In this document: piece by piece, positions 48,695 through 58,010 of the stretch
How the letters are laid out: every line of letters begins with the position of its first letter
How positions within the stretch are numbered: the first letter of the stretch is position 1
Assembly: GCF_000620465.1 (NCBI RefSeq)
Contig: NZ_JIBE01000003.1
Coordinates: forward strand, 1,178,001 to 1,242,000
Source of the DNA: Ralstonia sp. UNC404CL21Col
GTDB taxonomy: Bacteria; Pseudomonadota; Gammaproteobacteria; Burkholderiales; Burkholderiaceae
Direction: 5' to 3'
Length of the DNA stretch: 64,000 nt
Made by a program: the position numbers and the translations under genes
Notes under the pieces: model-generated
Told to the model about the DNA's origin: nothing
Database searches by the model: none
The model's input: only the letters and a program-made list of their open reading frames with translations

Positions 48695-48710
48695 TGACGT
48701 ATACGTCAAT
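48695..48710 (+). promoter_or_regulatory. Compact LiuR-like palindrome before the hydroxyacid dehydrogenase/liuE operon
   Basis: TTGACGTATACGTCAA, a perfect 16-base palindrome with the same TTGACGT/ACGTCAA ends as the 22-base LiuR operators but six bases shorter in the centre. It lies 24 bases before the start codon. TACACT (48687-48692) just upstream could be a -10, which would put the operator at the transcription start. Confidence 0.6.
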
Positions 48711-48733
48711 CACCCGCACTGAAGTCGCCCCAC

Positions 48734-49675
48734 ATGCACATCCAGATCTACACGCCCGACGGCAAGCCCCAACCCTGGCTCGATGGTTTTGCGCAGGCAC
48801 TGCCCGAGGCGCGGCTATCGGTGTGGGAGCAAGGTGCGGCGCAGGATGCTGACTACGCCGTGGTGTGGCAACCGCCCGCCGACATGCTGCGCGATCGCCG
48901 CGACCTGCGCGCGGTGTTCAACCTCGGTGCGGGCGTCGATGCGATCCTGGGCCTGCGCGCGCAATCGCCCGACGCCATTCCCGAAGGCCTGCCGATCGTC
49001 CGGCTGGACGACGCCGGCATGGCCGCGCAGATGGGCGAGTACGTCACGCACGCCGTGCTGCGCTTCTTCCGCCGGCTCGACGAATACGAGCGTCAGCAGC
49101 AAGCGAAGATGTGGCGATTCCTCAAGCCGTTCAACCGCGACGAATTCGTCGTCGGCGTGCTTGGCCTGGGCGTGCTGGGCACGCACATCGCCAAGACGCT
49201 GGCAGGCTTCGGCTTTCCGGTGCGCGGCTGGAGCCGCTCCGCCAAGCACGTCGATGGCGTCGATTGCCGCGCGGGCAGCGATGCCCTGCCGGATTTTCTC
49301 GCCGGCACGCGGGTGCTGGTGAACGTGCTGCCGCTGACCGCCGACACCGAAAACGTGATCGACGCAAAGCTGCTCGCACAGCTCGCGCCGGGCGCGTTCG
49401 TCGTCAACGTGGCACGCGGCAAGCATGTGGTGGAAGACGACCTGCTGGCCGCCGTGCGTAGCGGGCATGTGGCCGGGGCCGCGCTCGACGTGTTCCGCAC
49501 CGAGCCGCTGCCTGCCGACCACCCGTTCTGGACCGAACCGCGCATCCACATCACGCCGCACATTTCGGCGCTGACGCTGCGCGAGGTCAGCATTGCCCAG
49601 ATCGCGCGCAAGATCCGCGCGCTGGAAGCGGGCGAGCCGATTGCCGGCATCGTCGATCTGCAACGAGGGTACTGA
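48734..49675 (+). CDS. ghrA: D-isomer 2-hydroxyacid dehydrogenase (glyoxylate/hydroxypyruvate reductase A-like)
   Basis: A 313-residue NAD(P)H enzyme of the 2-hydroxyacid dehydrogenase family, GhrA type. The cofactor motif GVLGLGVLGTHIA is near 137-149. Catalytic residues: Arg in VNVARGKHVVEDD, Glu in DVFRTEPLP and His in ITPHISALT. It reduces glyoxylate/hydroxypyruvate in the best-known members; the symbol is tentative. It lies behind the compact LiuR-like site and 1 base before liuE, so the two are one operon. A link with leucine breakdown could be reduction of a 2-keto acid such as ketoisocaproate, which is inference. Confidence 0.88.
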   Translation: MHIQIYTPDGKPQPWLDGFAQALPEARLSVWEQGAAQDADYAVVWQPPADMLRDRRDLRAVFNLGAGVDAILGLRAQSPDAIPEGLPIVRLDDAGMAAQMGEYVTHAVLRFFRRLDEYERQQQAKMWRFLKPFNRDEFVVGVLGLGVLGTHIAKTLAGFGFPVRGWSRSAKHVDGVDCRAGSDALPDFLAGTRVLVNVLPLTADTENVIDAKLLAQLAPGAFVVNVARGKHVVEDDLLAAVRSGHVAGAALDVFRTEPLPADHPFWTEPRIHITPHISALTLREVSIAQIARKIRALEAGEPIAGIVDLQRGY

Positions 49676-49676
49676 G

Positions 49677-50606
49677 ATGAGCATGCCGAATTTTGTGAAG
49701 GTGGTCGAGGTCGGCCCGCGCGATGGTCTGCAGAACGAGAAGTCGCCGGTCTCGACGGACACCAAGGTCGAGCTGGTGAACCGGCTGTCCGACGCCGGCT
49801 TCGTCAACGTGGAAGCCGCCTCGTTCGTGTCGCCCAAATGGGTGCCGCAGATGGCCGACGGCGCCGACGTGATGGCACGCATCCAGCGCCGGCCGGGCAC
49901 GCTGTACTCCGTGCTCACGCCCAACATGAAGGGCTTCGAGGGCGCGGCCGCAGCGGGCGCGGATGAGATCGTGATCTTCAGCGCCGCCAGCGAGGCCTTT
50001 GCGCAGAAGAACATCAACTGCTCGATTGCGGAGTCGATCGAACGCTTTGTGCCGGTGGCCAAGGCCGCCAAGGGTGCAGGCATTCGCGTGCGTGGGTCGA
50101 TCTCGTGTTCGCTGGGCTGCCCGTATCAGGGCGAGGTGCCGGTGTCGTCGGTGTTGGATGTCATCAAGCGCATGGCCGATCTGGGCTGCGACGAGATCGA
50201 CATTGCCGACACCATCGGCGTGGGCACGGCCGGGAAGGTGAAAACCGTGATGGAAGCCGCCGCGGCGACGTTCCCGATCGACCGCCTCTCGGGCCATTTC
50301 CACGACACGTACGGCCAGGCGCTGGCCAACATCCTCGCCAGCTTGGAAGTCGGCATCGCGATCTTCCACGCCTCGGTGGCGGGGCTGGGCGGCTGCCCGT
50401 ATGCCAAGGGCGCGACCGGCAACGTCGCCACCGAAGATGTGCTGTACCTGCTGCACGGCCTGGGCATCCGCACCGGCATCGACCTCGACAAGGTCGTGCT
50501 TGCGGGTGACTTCATCTCGCAGGCCATCGGCCGCCCGACAGCCTCCCGTGCGGGCCGCGCGCTGCTGCTCAAGCTGCAGGACCAGATCGCCCAGGCCTGT
50601 ATCTGA
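49677..50606 (+). CDS. liuE: Hydroxymethylglutaryl-CoA lyase
   Basis: A 309-residue TIM-barrel lyase that splits HMG-CoA to acetoacetate and acetyl-CoA, the last step of the leucine pathway. VEVGPRDGLQNEK has the catalytic Arg/Asp; metal His pair in SGHFHDTYG; catalytic Cys loop AGLGGCPYAKGATGN. Length is normal. In Pseudomonas, LiuE also cleaves 3-hydroxy-3-isohexenylglutaryl-CoA of the terpene (atu) route. No other lyase is seen in the atu-like cluster here, so this protein may serve both. It starts 1 base after the ghrA stop. Confidence 0.96.
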   Translation: MSMPNFVKVVEVGPRDGLQNEKSPVSTDTKVELVNRLSDAGFVNVEAASFVSPKWVPQMADGADVMARIQRRPGTLYSVLTPNMKGFEGAAAAGADEIVIFSAASEAFAQKNINCSIAESIERFVPVAKAAKGAGIRVRGSISCSLGCPYQGEVPVSSVLDVIKRMADLGCDEIDIADTIGVGTAGKVKTVMEAAAATFPIDRLSGHFHDTYGQALANILASLEVGIAIFHASVAGLGGCPYAKGATGNVATEDVLYLLHGLGIRTGIDLDKVVLAGDFISQAIGRPTASRAGRALLLKLQDQIAQACI

Positions 50607-50628
50607 AACCCCATCCAGAAACACGACG

Positions 50629-51129
50629 ATGACCGCTACCGATACGAACGCCCCCCTGCCTGAATCCGCCCAACGCGTGGCCGACCACCTTCGCACGCTC
50701 GGCTACGAAAAAGCCATCGTGATGCTGCCGGCCACCGGCAAGACCTCCGCCGAGGCGGCTGCCGGCCTGGGCTGCTCCGTGGCCGAGATCGCCAAGTCGA
50801 TCATCTTCCGCCGCGCAGAAGACGACGTGCCGGTGCTGGTGATCGCCAGCGGCACCAATCGTGTCGACGAGGCAAAGGTTTCCGCGCACGTGGGTGCGCT
50901 CGCCAAGGCCGATGCGAAGTTCGTGCGCGAGAAGACCGGTTACGCCATCGGCGGCGTGTGTCCGGTCGGCCATGCGGTCAAGCCCGTGATGCTGCTCGAC
51001 CAAGACCTGTTCCAATACGACAGCGTGTGGGCCGCGGCCGGCCACCCGCATGCCGTGTTCAACCTGACGCCTGCCGAACTCGAAGCGATGACCGGCGCGC
51101 CCGTGGCCGACATTGCCCAGCGCGACTGA
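50629..51129 (+). CDS. YbaK/ProX-type aminoacyl-tRNA deacylase
   Basis: A 166-residue protein of the YbaK/prolyl-tRNA-editing family, which hydrolyses mischarged tRNA (Cys-, Ala- or other aminoacyl-tRNA-Pro). The conserved Lys region reads AEIAKSIIFRR, and the substrate pocket GGVCPVGHAVKPVMLLDQDL and HPHAVFNLTPAEL are present. Free-standing form, cytoplasmic. It lies 22 bases after liuE in the same operon; the link is likely positional only. Confidence 0.9.
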   Translation: MTATDTNAPLPESAQRVADHLRTLGYEKAIVMLPATGKTSAEAAAGLGCSVAEIAKSIIFRRAEDDVPVLVIASGTNRVDEAKVSAHVGALAKADAKFVREKTGYAIGGVCPVGHAVKPVMLLDQDLFQYDSVWAAAGHPHAVFNLTPAELEAMTGAPVADIAQRD

Positions 51130-51139
51130 TCGCCCAAGC

Positions 51140-51406
51140 ATGGACGCCTGCACCCGCGCGCAACTGAAGCTGTCGCTCGGCAAGTTGCGCAACAGCCGCC
51201 AGCAGGCGGAGCGTGCGCAACCGGTGTCGTCGCCGTGCATCAGCGTCTGCAAGATGGACGACGCGCGCGGCTTGTGCATCGGCTGCATGCGCACGATCGA
51301 CGAAATTGCCGCGTGGTCGACCATGAACGACGCGGCTCGTCTGGCCGTGTGGAAAACCTTGCCCGAGCGCGCCTGCGCCTGGCTTAACGACGCGCCCTGC
51401 GCCTGA
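51140..51406 (+). CDS. DUF1289 small Cys-rich protein
   Basis: An 88-residue protein with the DUF1289 pattern of paired Cys: SPCISVCKMD and GLCIGCMRTIDEI, then WSTMNDAARLAVWKTLPER. The four Cys could bind zinc or an Fe-S cluster. Function is unknown. It starts 10 bases after the deacylase gene and ends 12 bases before the MBL gene, so it is part of the same operon. Confidence 0.88.
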   Translation: MDACTRAQLKLSLGKLRNSRQQAERAQPVSSPCISVCKMDDARGLCIGCMRTIDEIAAWSTMNDAARLAVWKTLPERACAWLNDAPCA

Positions 51407-51418
51407 CCGCTGATCACC

Positions 51419-52372
51419 ATGGCCGAACACGACATCGTCACCCTTCCGGATTCGATGCGCGTGTTCGAGCGCGGCTGGCTGTCGTCCAACAACATCCTGT
51501 TCTTCGATGACGAAGCGCACGGTGGTTGCGCGCTGGTCGACACCGGCTATCTGACGCACGCCCCGCAAACCGTCGCGCTGGTGCAGCACGCGCTGCAAGG
51601 CAAGCCGCTGCGCCGTCTGCTGAACACGCACCTGCATTCCGACCACTGCGGCGGCAACGCAGCGCTGCAGGCCATCTACGGCAGCCACACGCGCGTGCCC
51701 GCCGCGCAGATCGACGACGTGCGCCGCTGGGATACCGACGCCCTCAGCTACGGCCCCACCGGCCAGGAATGCGCGCGCTTCACGCTGCCTGACAACGATG
51801 CCGACGCGGCCCTGGCGGACGGCATGACCGCGCGACTGGGCGGCTTCGACTGGCAGGTCATCAGCGCACCCGGGCACGATCCGCACGCGGTCATCCTCTT
51901 CAACCCCGACACGCGCGTGCTGATCTCGGCCGACGCCCTGTGGGAACGCGGCTTTGGCGTGATCTTTCCCGAGCTGGAAGGCGAAAGCGGTTTTGCCGAA
52001 CAGCAGGCCATTCTTGAGCGCATCGCGCAGCTCGACGCGCGCGTGGTGATTCCCGGACACGGCCGTCCGTTCACCGACGTCAACGCGGCGATTGACGCTT
52101 CGCTCGGACGGCTGGCCTATCTGCGCGCAGACCCCGAGCGCAACGCGCTGCACGCCATCCGCGTGCTGGTGAAGTTCAAGCTGCTGGAGCAGCAGGCGCT
52201 GTCGCACGATGCGCTGTTCGCGTGGTTCACGCAGACCACGCTGATGCCGCACTTGCAAGCGCGCTTCTTCGCGAGCCAATCGATGGAGACATTGCTGGAT
52301 GCCGCGATTGCGGCGCTGGTCAAGGCGGGCGCCGCCACCGTCGAACACGACCGCATCCTGAACCGCGATTGA
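51419..52372 (+). CDS. MBL-fold metallo-hydrolase
   Basis: A 317-residue metallo-beta-lactamase-fold enzyme. Metal motif NTHLHSDHCGG (HxHxDH, about 70-78), further ligands in SAPGHDPHAV, ISADALWERG and IPGHGRPF. There is a C-terminal region of about 80 residues as in thioesterase/lactonase-like members. Substrate unknown. It closes the ghrA-liuE operon. Together with the MBL gene at 30658 it brackets the liu region; both may act as thioesterases or glyoxalase II-like enzymes on CoA intermediates, which is inference. Confidence 0.88.
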   Translation: MAEHDIVTLPDSMRVFERGWLSSNNILFFDDEAHGGCALVDTGYLTHAPQTVALVQHALQGKPLRRLLNTHLHSDHCGGNAALQAIYGSHTRVPAAQIDDVRRWDTDALSYGPTGQECARFTLPDNDADAALADGMTARLGGFDWQVISAPGHDPHAVILFNPDTRVLISADALWERGFGVIFPELEGESGFAEQQAILERIAQLDARVVIPGHGRPFTDVNAAIDASLGRLAYLRADPERNALHAIRVLVKFKLLEQQALSHDALFAWFTQTTLMPHLQARFFASQSMETLLDAAIAALVKAGAATVEHDRILNRD

Positions 52373-52433
52373 CGTGCCGCGCGGTGGCGATGCCCCGCTA
52401 CAATGCAGCGACGCCTCTTCTCCTCCCCAGGGC

Positions 52434-53123
52434 ATGCCGACACCCGCCACACCGAACCCGCCCGAATCTGCCACCGAAGGCGCCTCTGAAGCGGCCACTG
52501 AAGCCGAAGCACCGCGCCGCAAGCGCGGCCGCCCCGCACAGGATGCCAACGAGGGCTTGCGCCGCGCGCTGATCGAGCAATCGGCCAGGCTGTTCCGCGA
52601 GAAGGGCTACGGCAACACCACGGTGCGCGACATTGCCGCCGCCACGGGCGTGCATGCAGGCAGCTGGTTCTACTACTTCAAGACCAAGCAGGACATCCTG
52701 CAGGCGGTGATCGAACACGGCCTGACCGTGGCGCTGGCCGACATCGAAGCCATCGATATCGACCACCTGCCGCCGCGCGAGGCAATGCGGCAGCTCGTGC
52801 GCGCACACCTCTACACGCTGCTCGCGCCGAACCAGGATTTCATTCCGGTGATGCTGTACGAATGGCGCTCGCTCGATGCACAGGCGCAGGAACGCATCAT
52901 CGCGCTCAAGGATCGGTACGAAGACATCTGGACGCGCGTGATCGATCGACTGCGCGCCTCCGGCGAATGGGCCCAGCCGACGCCCGTCGATCGGCTGCTG
53001 ATGTTCGGTGCGCTGAACTGGACGGCGCAGTGGTATCAGGCCGGCGCTGGCATCAGCATCGATGCACTCGCCGATCAGGCGGTGCTGTTCATCCTGCGTA
53101 CGCCGCCTCAGCCGGCGGCCTAG
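52434..53123 (+). CDS. TetR family transcriptional regulator
   Basis: A 229-residue regulator. An acidic/Ala leader (about 1-30) and a basic patch RRKRGRPAQ lead into the TetR helix-turn-helix (about 40-90: LFREKGYGNTTVRDIAAATG, GSWFYYFKTKQDIL). The ligand domain ends ISIDALADQAVLFILRTPP. ATG 52434 is used; an in-frame start at 52374 would overlap the MBL stop region. A TACAAT -10-like hexamer is at 52399-52404. It converges on the acyl-CoA synthetase gene (6 bases between stops). In Pseudomonas the atu cluster is controlled by a TetR protein (AtuR), so this may be the local regulator; that is inference. Confidence 0.9.
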   Translation: MPTPATPNPPESATEGASEAATEAEAPRRKRGRPAQDANEGLRRALIEQSARLFREKGYGNTTVRDIAAATGVHAGSWFYYFKTKQDILQAVIEHGLTVALADIEAIDIDHLPPREAMRQLVRAHLYTLLAPNQDFIPVMLYEWRSLDAQAQERIIALKDRYEDIWTRVIDRLRASGEWAQPTPVDRLLMFGALNWTAQWYQAGAGISIDALADQAVLFILRTPPQPAA

Positions 53124-53129
53124 CGCTCC

Positions 53130-54716
53130 TTAGCGGGCCTCGCCCTCGAACAGCGTCTGGTTGGCGCTGCGCAGCACGTGCTTCTGGATCTTGCCCGTCG
53201 CCGTCATGGGCAGCTTGTCGACCACGGCAATGTGCTTGGGCACCTCGAAGCTGCCGAGATGCGCCCGACAATGCGCCTGCAGCGCGGCGGCATCGGCCTG
53301 TGCATCGGGCTTGAGGCAGACAAACGCCGCCACCGCTTCCACCCAGTGCGCGTGCGGCAAGCCGACCACTGCCGCATTCGCCACGGCCGGGTGCCGTAGC
53401 AACACTTCTTCCACCTTGACCGAAGGCACGTTCTCGCCGCCGGTCTTGATCATGTCCTTGATGCGGTCCTTGAACTGAAGCTGGCCGTCGGCATCCCACA
53501 TGCCGAGGTCGCCCGTGTGGTGCCAGCCGAAGCGGCGCGCGTTGGCCGTGGCCTGCGGGTCCTTGTAGTAGCCGAGCATGACGTTGGGGCCGCGGTGCAC
53601 GATCTCGCCCAACTGGTTCGGGCCGAGCAGATTGCCTTGATCGTCCATCACCGCTGCTTCGTTCACCATGCACGGCTGGCCCCAATAGTTGCCGGTGCGC
53701 TGCAGTTGCTGGTCGGGCGCGAAGTACATCGTCATCGGGAAAATCTCGGTCTGCCCGGAGCCGAGGGCAAAGTTCGGGCACACCTCGGCAATCAGGCGTT
53801 CGAGCAGCGGCTTGGCCATCGGCGCCATCGCATAAAGGCACAGGCGCAGGCTGGAGAGATCCCGCTGCGCACGCAGCGGATGGTGCAGCAGCGCGGCGTA
53901 CATGAGCGGCAGGCCGAACAGTTGCGTGATGCGCTCGTTCGCAATCGCGTCGAGCAGCGCTGCCGGATCAAAGCCGCGCTGGATGACGAGCGTGGCGCCC
54001 ACCATCATCGCGGACGCGGCCGTCGCAAACTGCGCGCAGTGGAACATCGGCAGCAGGCACGAGAACACATCGGTCTCGTTCAGATTCAGGCCGGCGACGT
54101 TGGACATCAGCGCGGCATGCACCGAACGGTGCGAATGCATGGCCCCCTTGGGCCGCCCGGTCGTGCCGCTGGTGTACATGATGAGCGCGAGATCGCGGTC
54201 GTCGATGACCACGGCGGGCAGCGTATCGGCGTGGCCTTGCAACGCTTGCTCGACCGTTTGCGGCCCGTCGGCAACCGGTTCACCGAAGCATTGGTGCGCC
54301 GGCAGCCCCAGCGCCGCCAGCGTGTCGCGCAGCGTCGGGTACAGCGCCGCGTCGATCACCACGTGCCGCGCCTCGGCATGTTCGAGGATGTAGCGCACAT
54401 CCTCCGGCCCGAGCATCGCGTTGATCGGCACCCACACCAGCCCCGCCTTGAGAATGCCGTATGCGGCCACCAGGAACTGCGCCGAGTTCCCGCACACCAT
54501 CGCGACCTTGTCGCCGGGCCTGAGGCCGCTTGCAAGCAGCGCGTGCGCATAGCGATTGCTGTCTGCATTGAGTTCGCCATGCGTCATGCGGCGCGGGCCG
54601 TCCACCAGCGCGACCTTCGCGCTGAACTTGCGTGCACTGCGATGCAACGTATCGCCCAGCGCCACCCGGTTCAGCAGGTTGGCTTCGAGCGTGGTGTCTG
54701 GCGTGGCTTCGGACAT
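53130..54716 (-). CDS. AMP-dependent acyl-CoA synthetase (AtuH-like)
   Basis: A 528-residue ANL-superfamily ligase that adenylates an acid and forms its CoA thioester. P-loop-like motif IMYTSGTTGRPKGAM, A5 motif GSGQTEIFPM, A7 HHTGDLGMWDADGQL and the C-terminal Lys in MTATGKIQKHVLR are intact. It is the last gene of the atu-like minus-strand cluster. AtuH of Pseudomonas has the same place in the pathway, so citronellate/geranylate or similar acids are likely substrates; long- or medium-chain fatty acids are alternatives. A 9-base tandem repeat lies between it and the carboxylase gene. Confidence 0.9.
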   Translation of the reverse strand: MSEATPDTTLEANLLNRVALGDTLHRSARKFSAKVALVDGPRRMTHGELNADSNRYAHALLASGLRPGDKVAMVCGNSAQFLVAAYGILKAGLVWVPINAMLGPEDVRYILEHAEARHVVIDAALYPTLRDTLAALGLPAHQCFGEPVADGPQTVEQALQGHADTLPAVVIDDRDLALIMYTSGTTGRPKGAMHSHRSVHAALMSNVAGLNLNETDVFSCLLPMFHCAQFATAASAMMVGATLVIQRGFDPAALLDAIANERITQLFGLPLMYAALLHHPLRAQRDLSSLRLCLYAMAPMAKPLLERLIAEVCPNFALGSGQTEIFPMTMYFAPDQQLQRTGNYWGQPCMVNEAAVMDDQGNLLGPNQLGEIVHRGPNVMLGYYKDPQATANARRFGWHHTGDLGMWDADGQLQFKDRIKDMIKTGGENVPSVKVEEVLLRHPAVANAAVVGLPHAHWVEAVAAFVCLKPDAQADAAALQAHCRAHLGSFEVPKHIAVVDKLPMTATGKIQKHVLRSANQTLFEGEAR

Positions 54717-54729
54717 GGGACGTCTCCTG

Positions 54730-54774
54730 TGGACTGCATGGACCGCATGGACCGCACGAACTGCACGAATTGCA
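54730..54774. repeat. 9-base tandem repeat, five units
   Basis: Five consecutive 9-base units of the form (T/C)G(G/A)A(C/T)(C/T)GCA (TGGACTGCA, TGGACCGCA twice, CGAACTGCA, CGAATTGCA). They fill most of the gap between the carboxylase alpha gene and the synthetase start on the minus strand. Confidence 0.85.
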
Positions 54775-54793
54775 TGACGAAACGATGGAGCCG

Positions 54794-56788
<1,995 letters not shown>

Positions 56789-56791
56789 CGT

Positions 56792-57949
56792 TCAGCCCTT
56801 CTTGCCCGGCAGCGTGTTCATGTATTTGCAGATGATGCCAAGCATCACCTCGTCTGCGCCGCCGCCAATCGAGCCCAGGCGCCCGTCGCGGTAATAGCGC
56901 GAGACCGGGTTGTCCCACGTGAAGCCCATGCCGCCCCAGAACTGCAGGCAGGCATCGGGTACGATGCGCGCGAGGCGCCCGGCCTTGAGCTTGGCCATCG
57001 ATGCCAGCTCCGTCACGTCCTGCCCGTTGATGTACAGGTCACAGGCGCGATACGTGAGCGCGCGCAGCGCTTCCACCTCCGTCTTCAGCTCGGCCAGCTT
57101 GAAGTGCACCCACTGGTTGTCGAGCAGGCTGGCGCCGAAGAGCTTGCGCTCGCGTGCGTACTCGGCGGTGGTCTCGATGCACATCGTCATCGTCGCCAGG
57201 CTGCTGGCCGCGGCCCACAGGCGCTCTTCCTGGAACTGCAGCATCTGGTACGTGAAGCCCTTGCCTTCCTCGCCGATGCGGTAGCGCTGCGGCACACGCA
57301 CGTCGTCAAAGTAGATGAGGCCCGTGTCCGACGAATTCATGCCGATCTTGCGGATCTTCTTGCCGACCGACACGCCCTTCGTGTTCATCGGCACGATGAT
57401 GAGCGACTTGTTGCGGTGGGCCGGGTCATCGGACGTGTTGGCCAGCAGGCACATCCAGTCGGCCTGCAGGCTGTTGGTGATCCACATCTTGCTGCCGTTG
57501 ATGATGTAGTCGCCGCCGTCCTTGCGCGCGGTGGTCTTGATGCTCGCCACGTCGGAGCCGGCGCTCGGCTCCGATACGCCAACGCAGGCCACCGCATCGC
57601 CGCTGATGGCGGGGGCGAGAAACTGTGCGCGCAGTTCGTCCGAACCGAAGCGTGCGAGCGCGGGCGTTGCCATGTCGGTCTGCACGCCAATCGCCATCGG
57701 CACGCCGCCGCAGTGGATGTGCCCGAGCGTCTCGGCCATCGCCATCGCATACGAATAGTCGAGCCCGAGGCCGCCGAATTCGGTGGGCTTGGCGATGCCG
57801 AGAAAACCCAGCTCGCCCATCTTCTTGAAGAGCTGCTTGGCAGGAAACATCTCGGCCGCTTCCCATTCATCCACGTATGGGTTGATGTCGCTGTCGATGA
57901 AGCGTTTCAGGTTGCGCTGCAGTTCCTGGTGTTCGTGCGTGAAGTGCAT
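56792..57949 (-). CDS. atuD: Acyl-CoA dehydrogenase, citronellyl-CoA dehydrogenase-like
   Basis: A 385-residue FAD acyl-CoA dehydrogenase. VGVSEPSAGSDVASIK and KMWITNSLQADW are substrate/FAD motifs, and FWGGMGFTWDNPVSRYY the C-terminal helix. The common catalytic Glu is replaced in the C-terminal loop (GSIGGGADEV). A Glu-Arg pair in LQFQEERLWAAA stands at the position used by isovaleryl-CoA dehydrogenase, which suits branched substrates. The length equals AtuD as I recall it. Start at ATG 57949. It lies between the carboxylase alpha and beta genes. Confidence 0.85.
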   Translation of the reverse strand: MHFTHEHQELQRNLKRFIDSDINPYVDEWEAAEMFPAKQLFKKMGELGFLGIAKPTEFGGLGLDYSYAMAMAETLGHIHCGGVPMAIGVQTDMATPALARFGSDELRAQFLAPAISGDAVACVGVSEPSAGSDVASIKTTARKDGGDYIINGSKMWITNSLQADWMCLLANTSDDPAHRNKSLIIVPMNTKGVSVGKKIRKIGMNSSDTGLIYFDDVRVPQRYRIGEEGKGFTYQMLQFQEERLWAAASSLATMTMCIETTAEYARERKLFGASLLDNQWVHFKLAELKTEVEALRALTYRACDLYINGQDVTELASMAKLKAGRLARIVPDACLQFWGGMGFTWDNPVSRYYRDGRLGSIGGGADEVMLGIICKYMNTLPGKKG

Positions 57950-58010
57950 GGTGTCTCGCTCCGTTGTCCTGGTGTGCTGGGCTGTTTCGTGTATGGATTT
58001 CGGAATGGCG

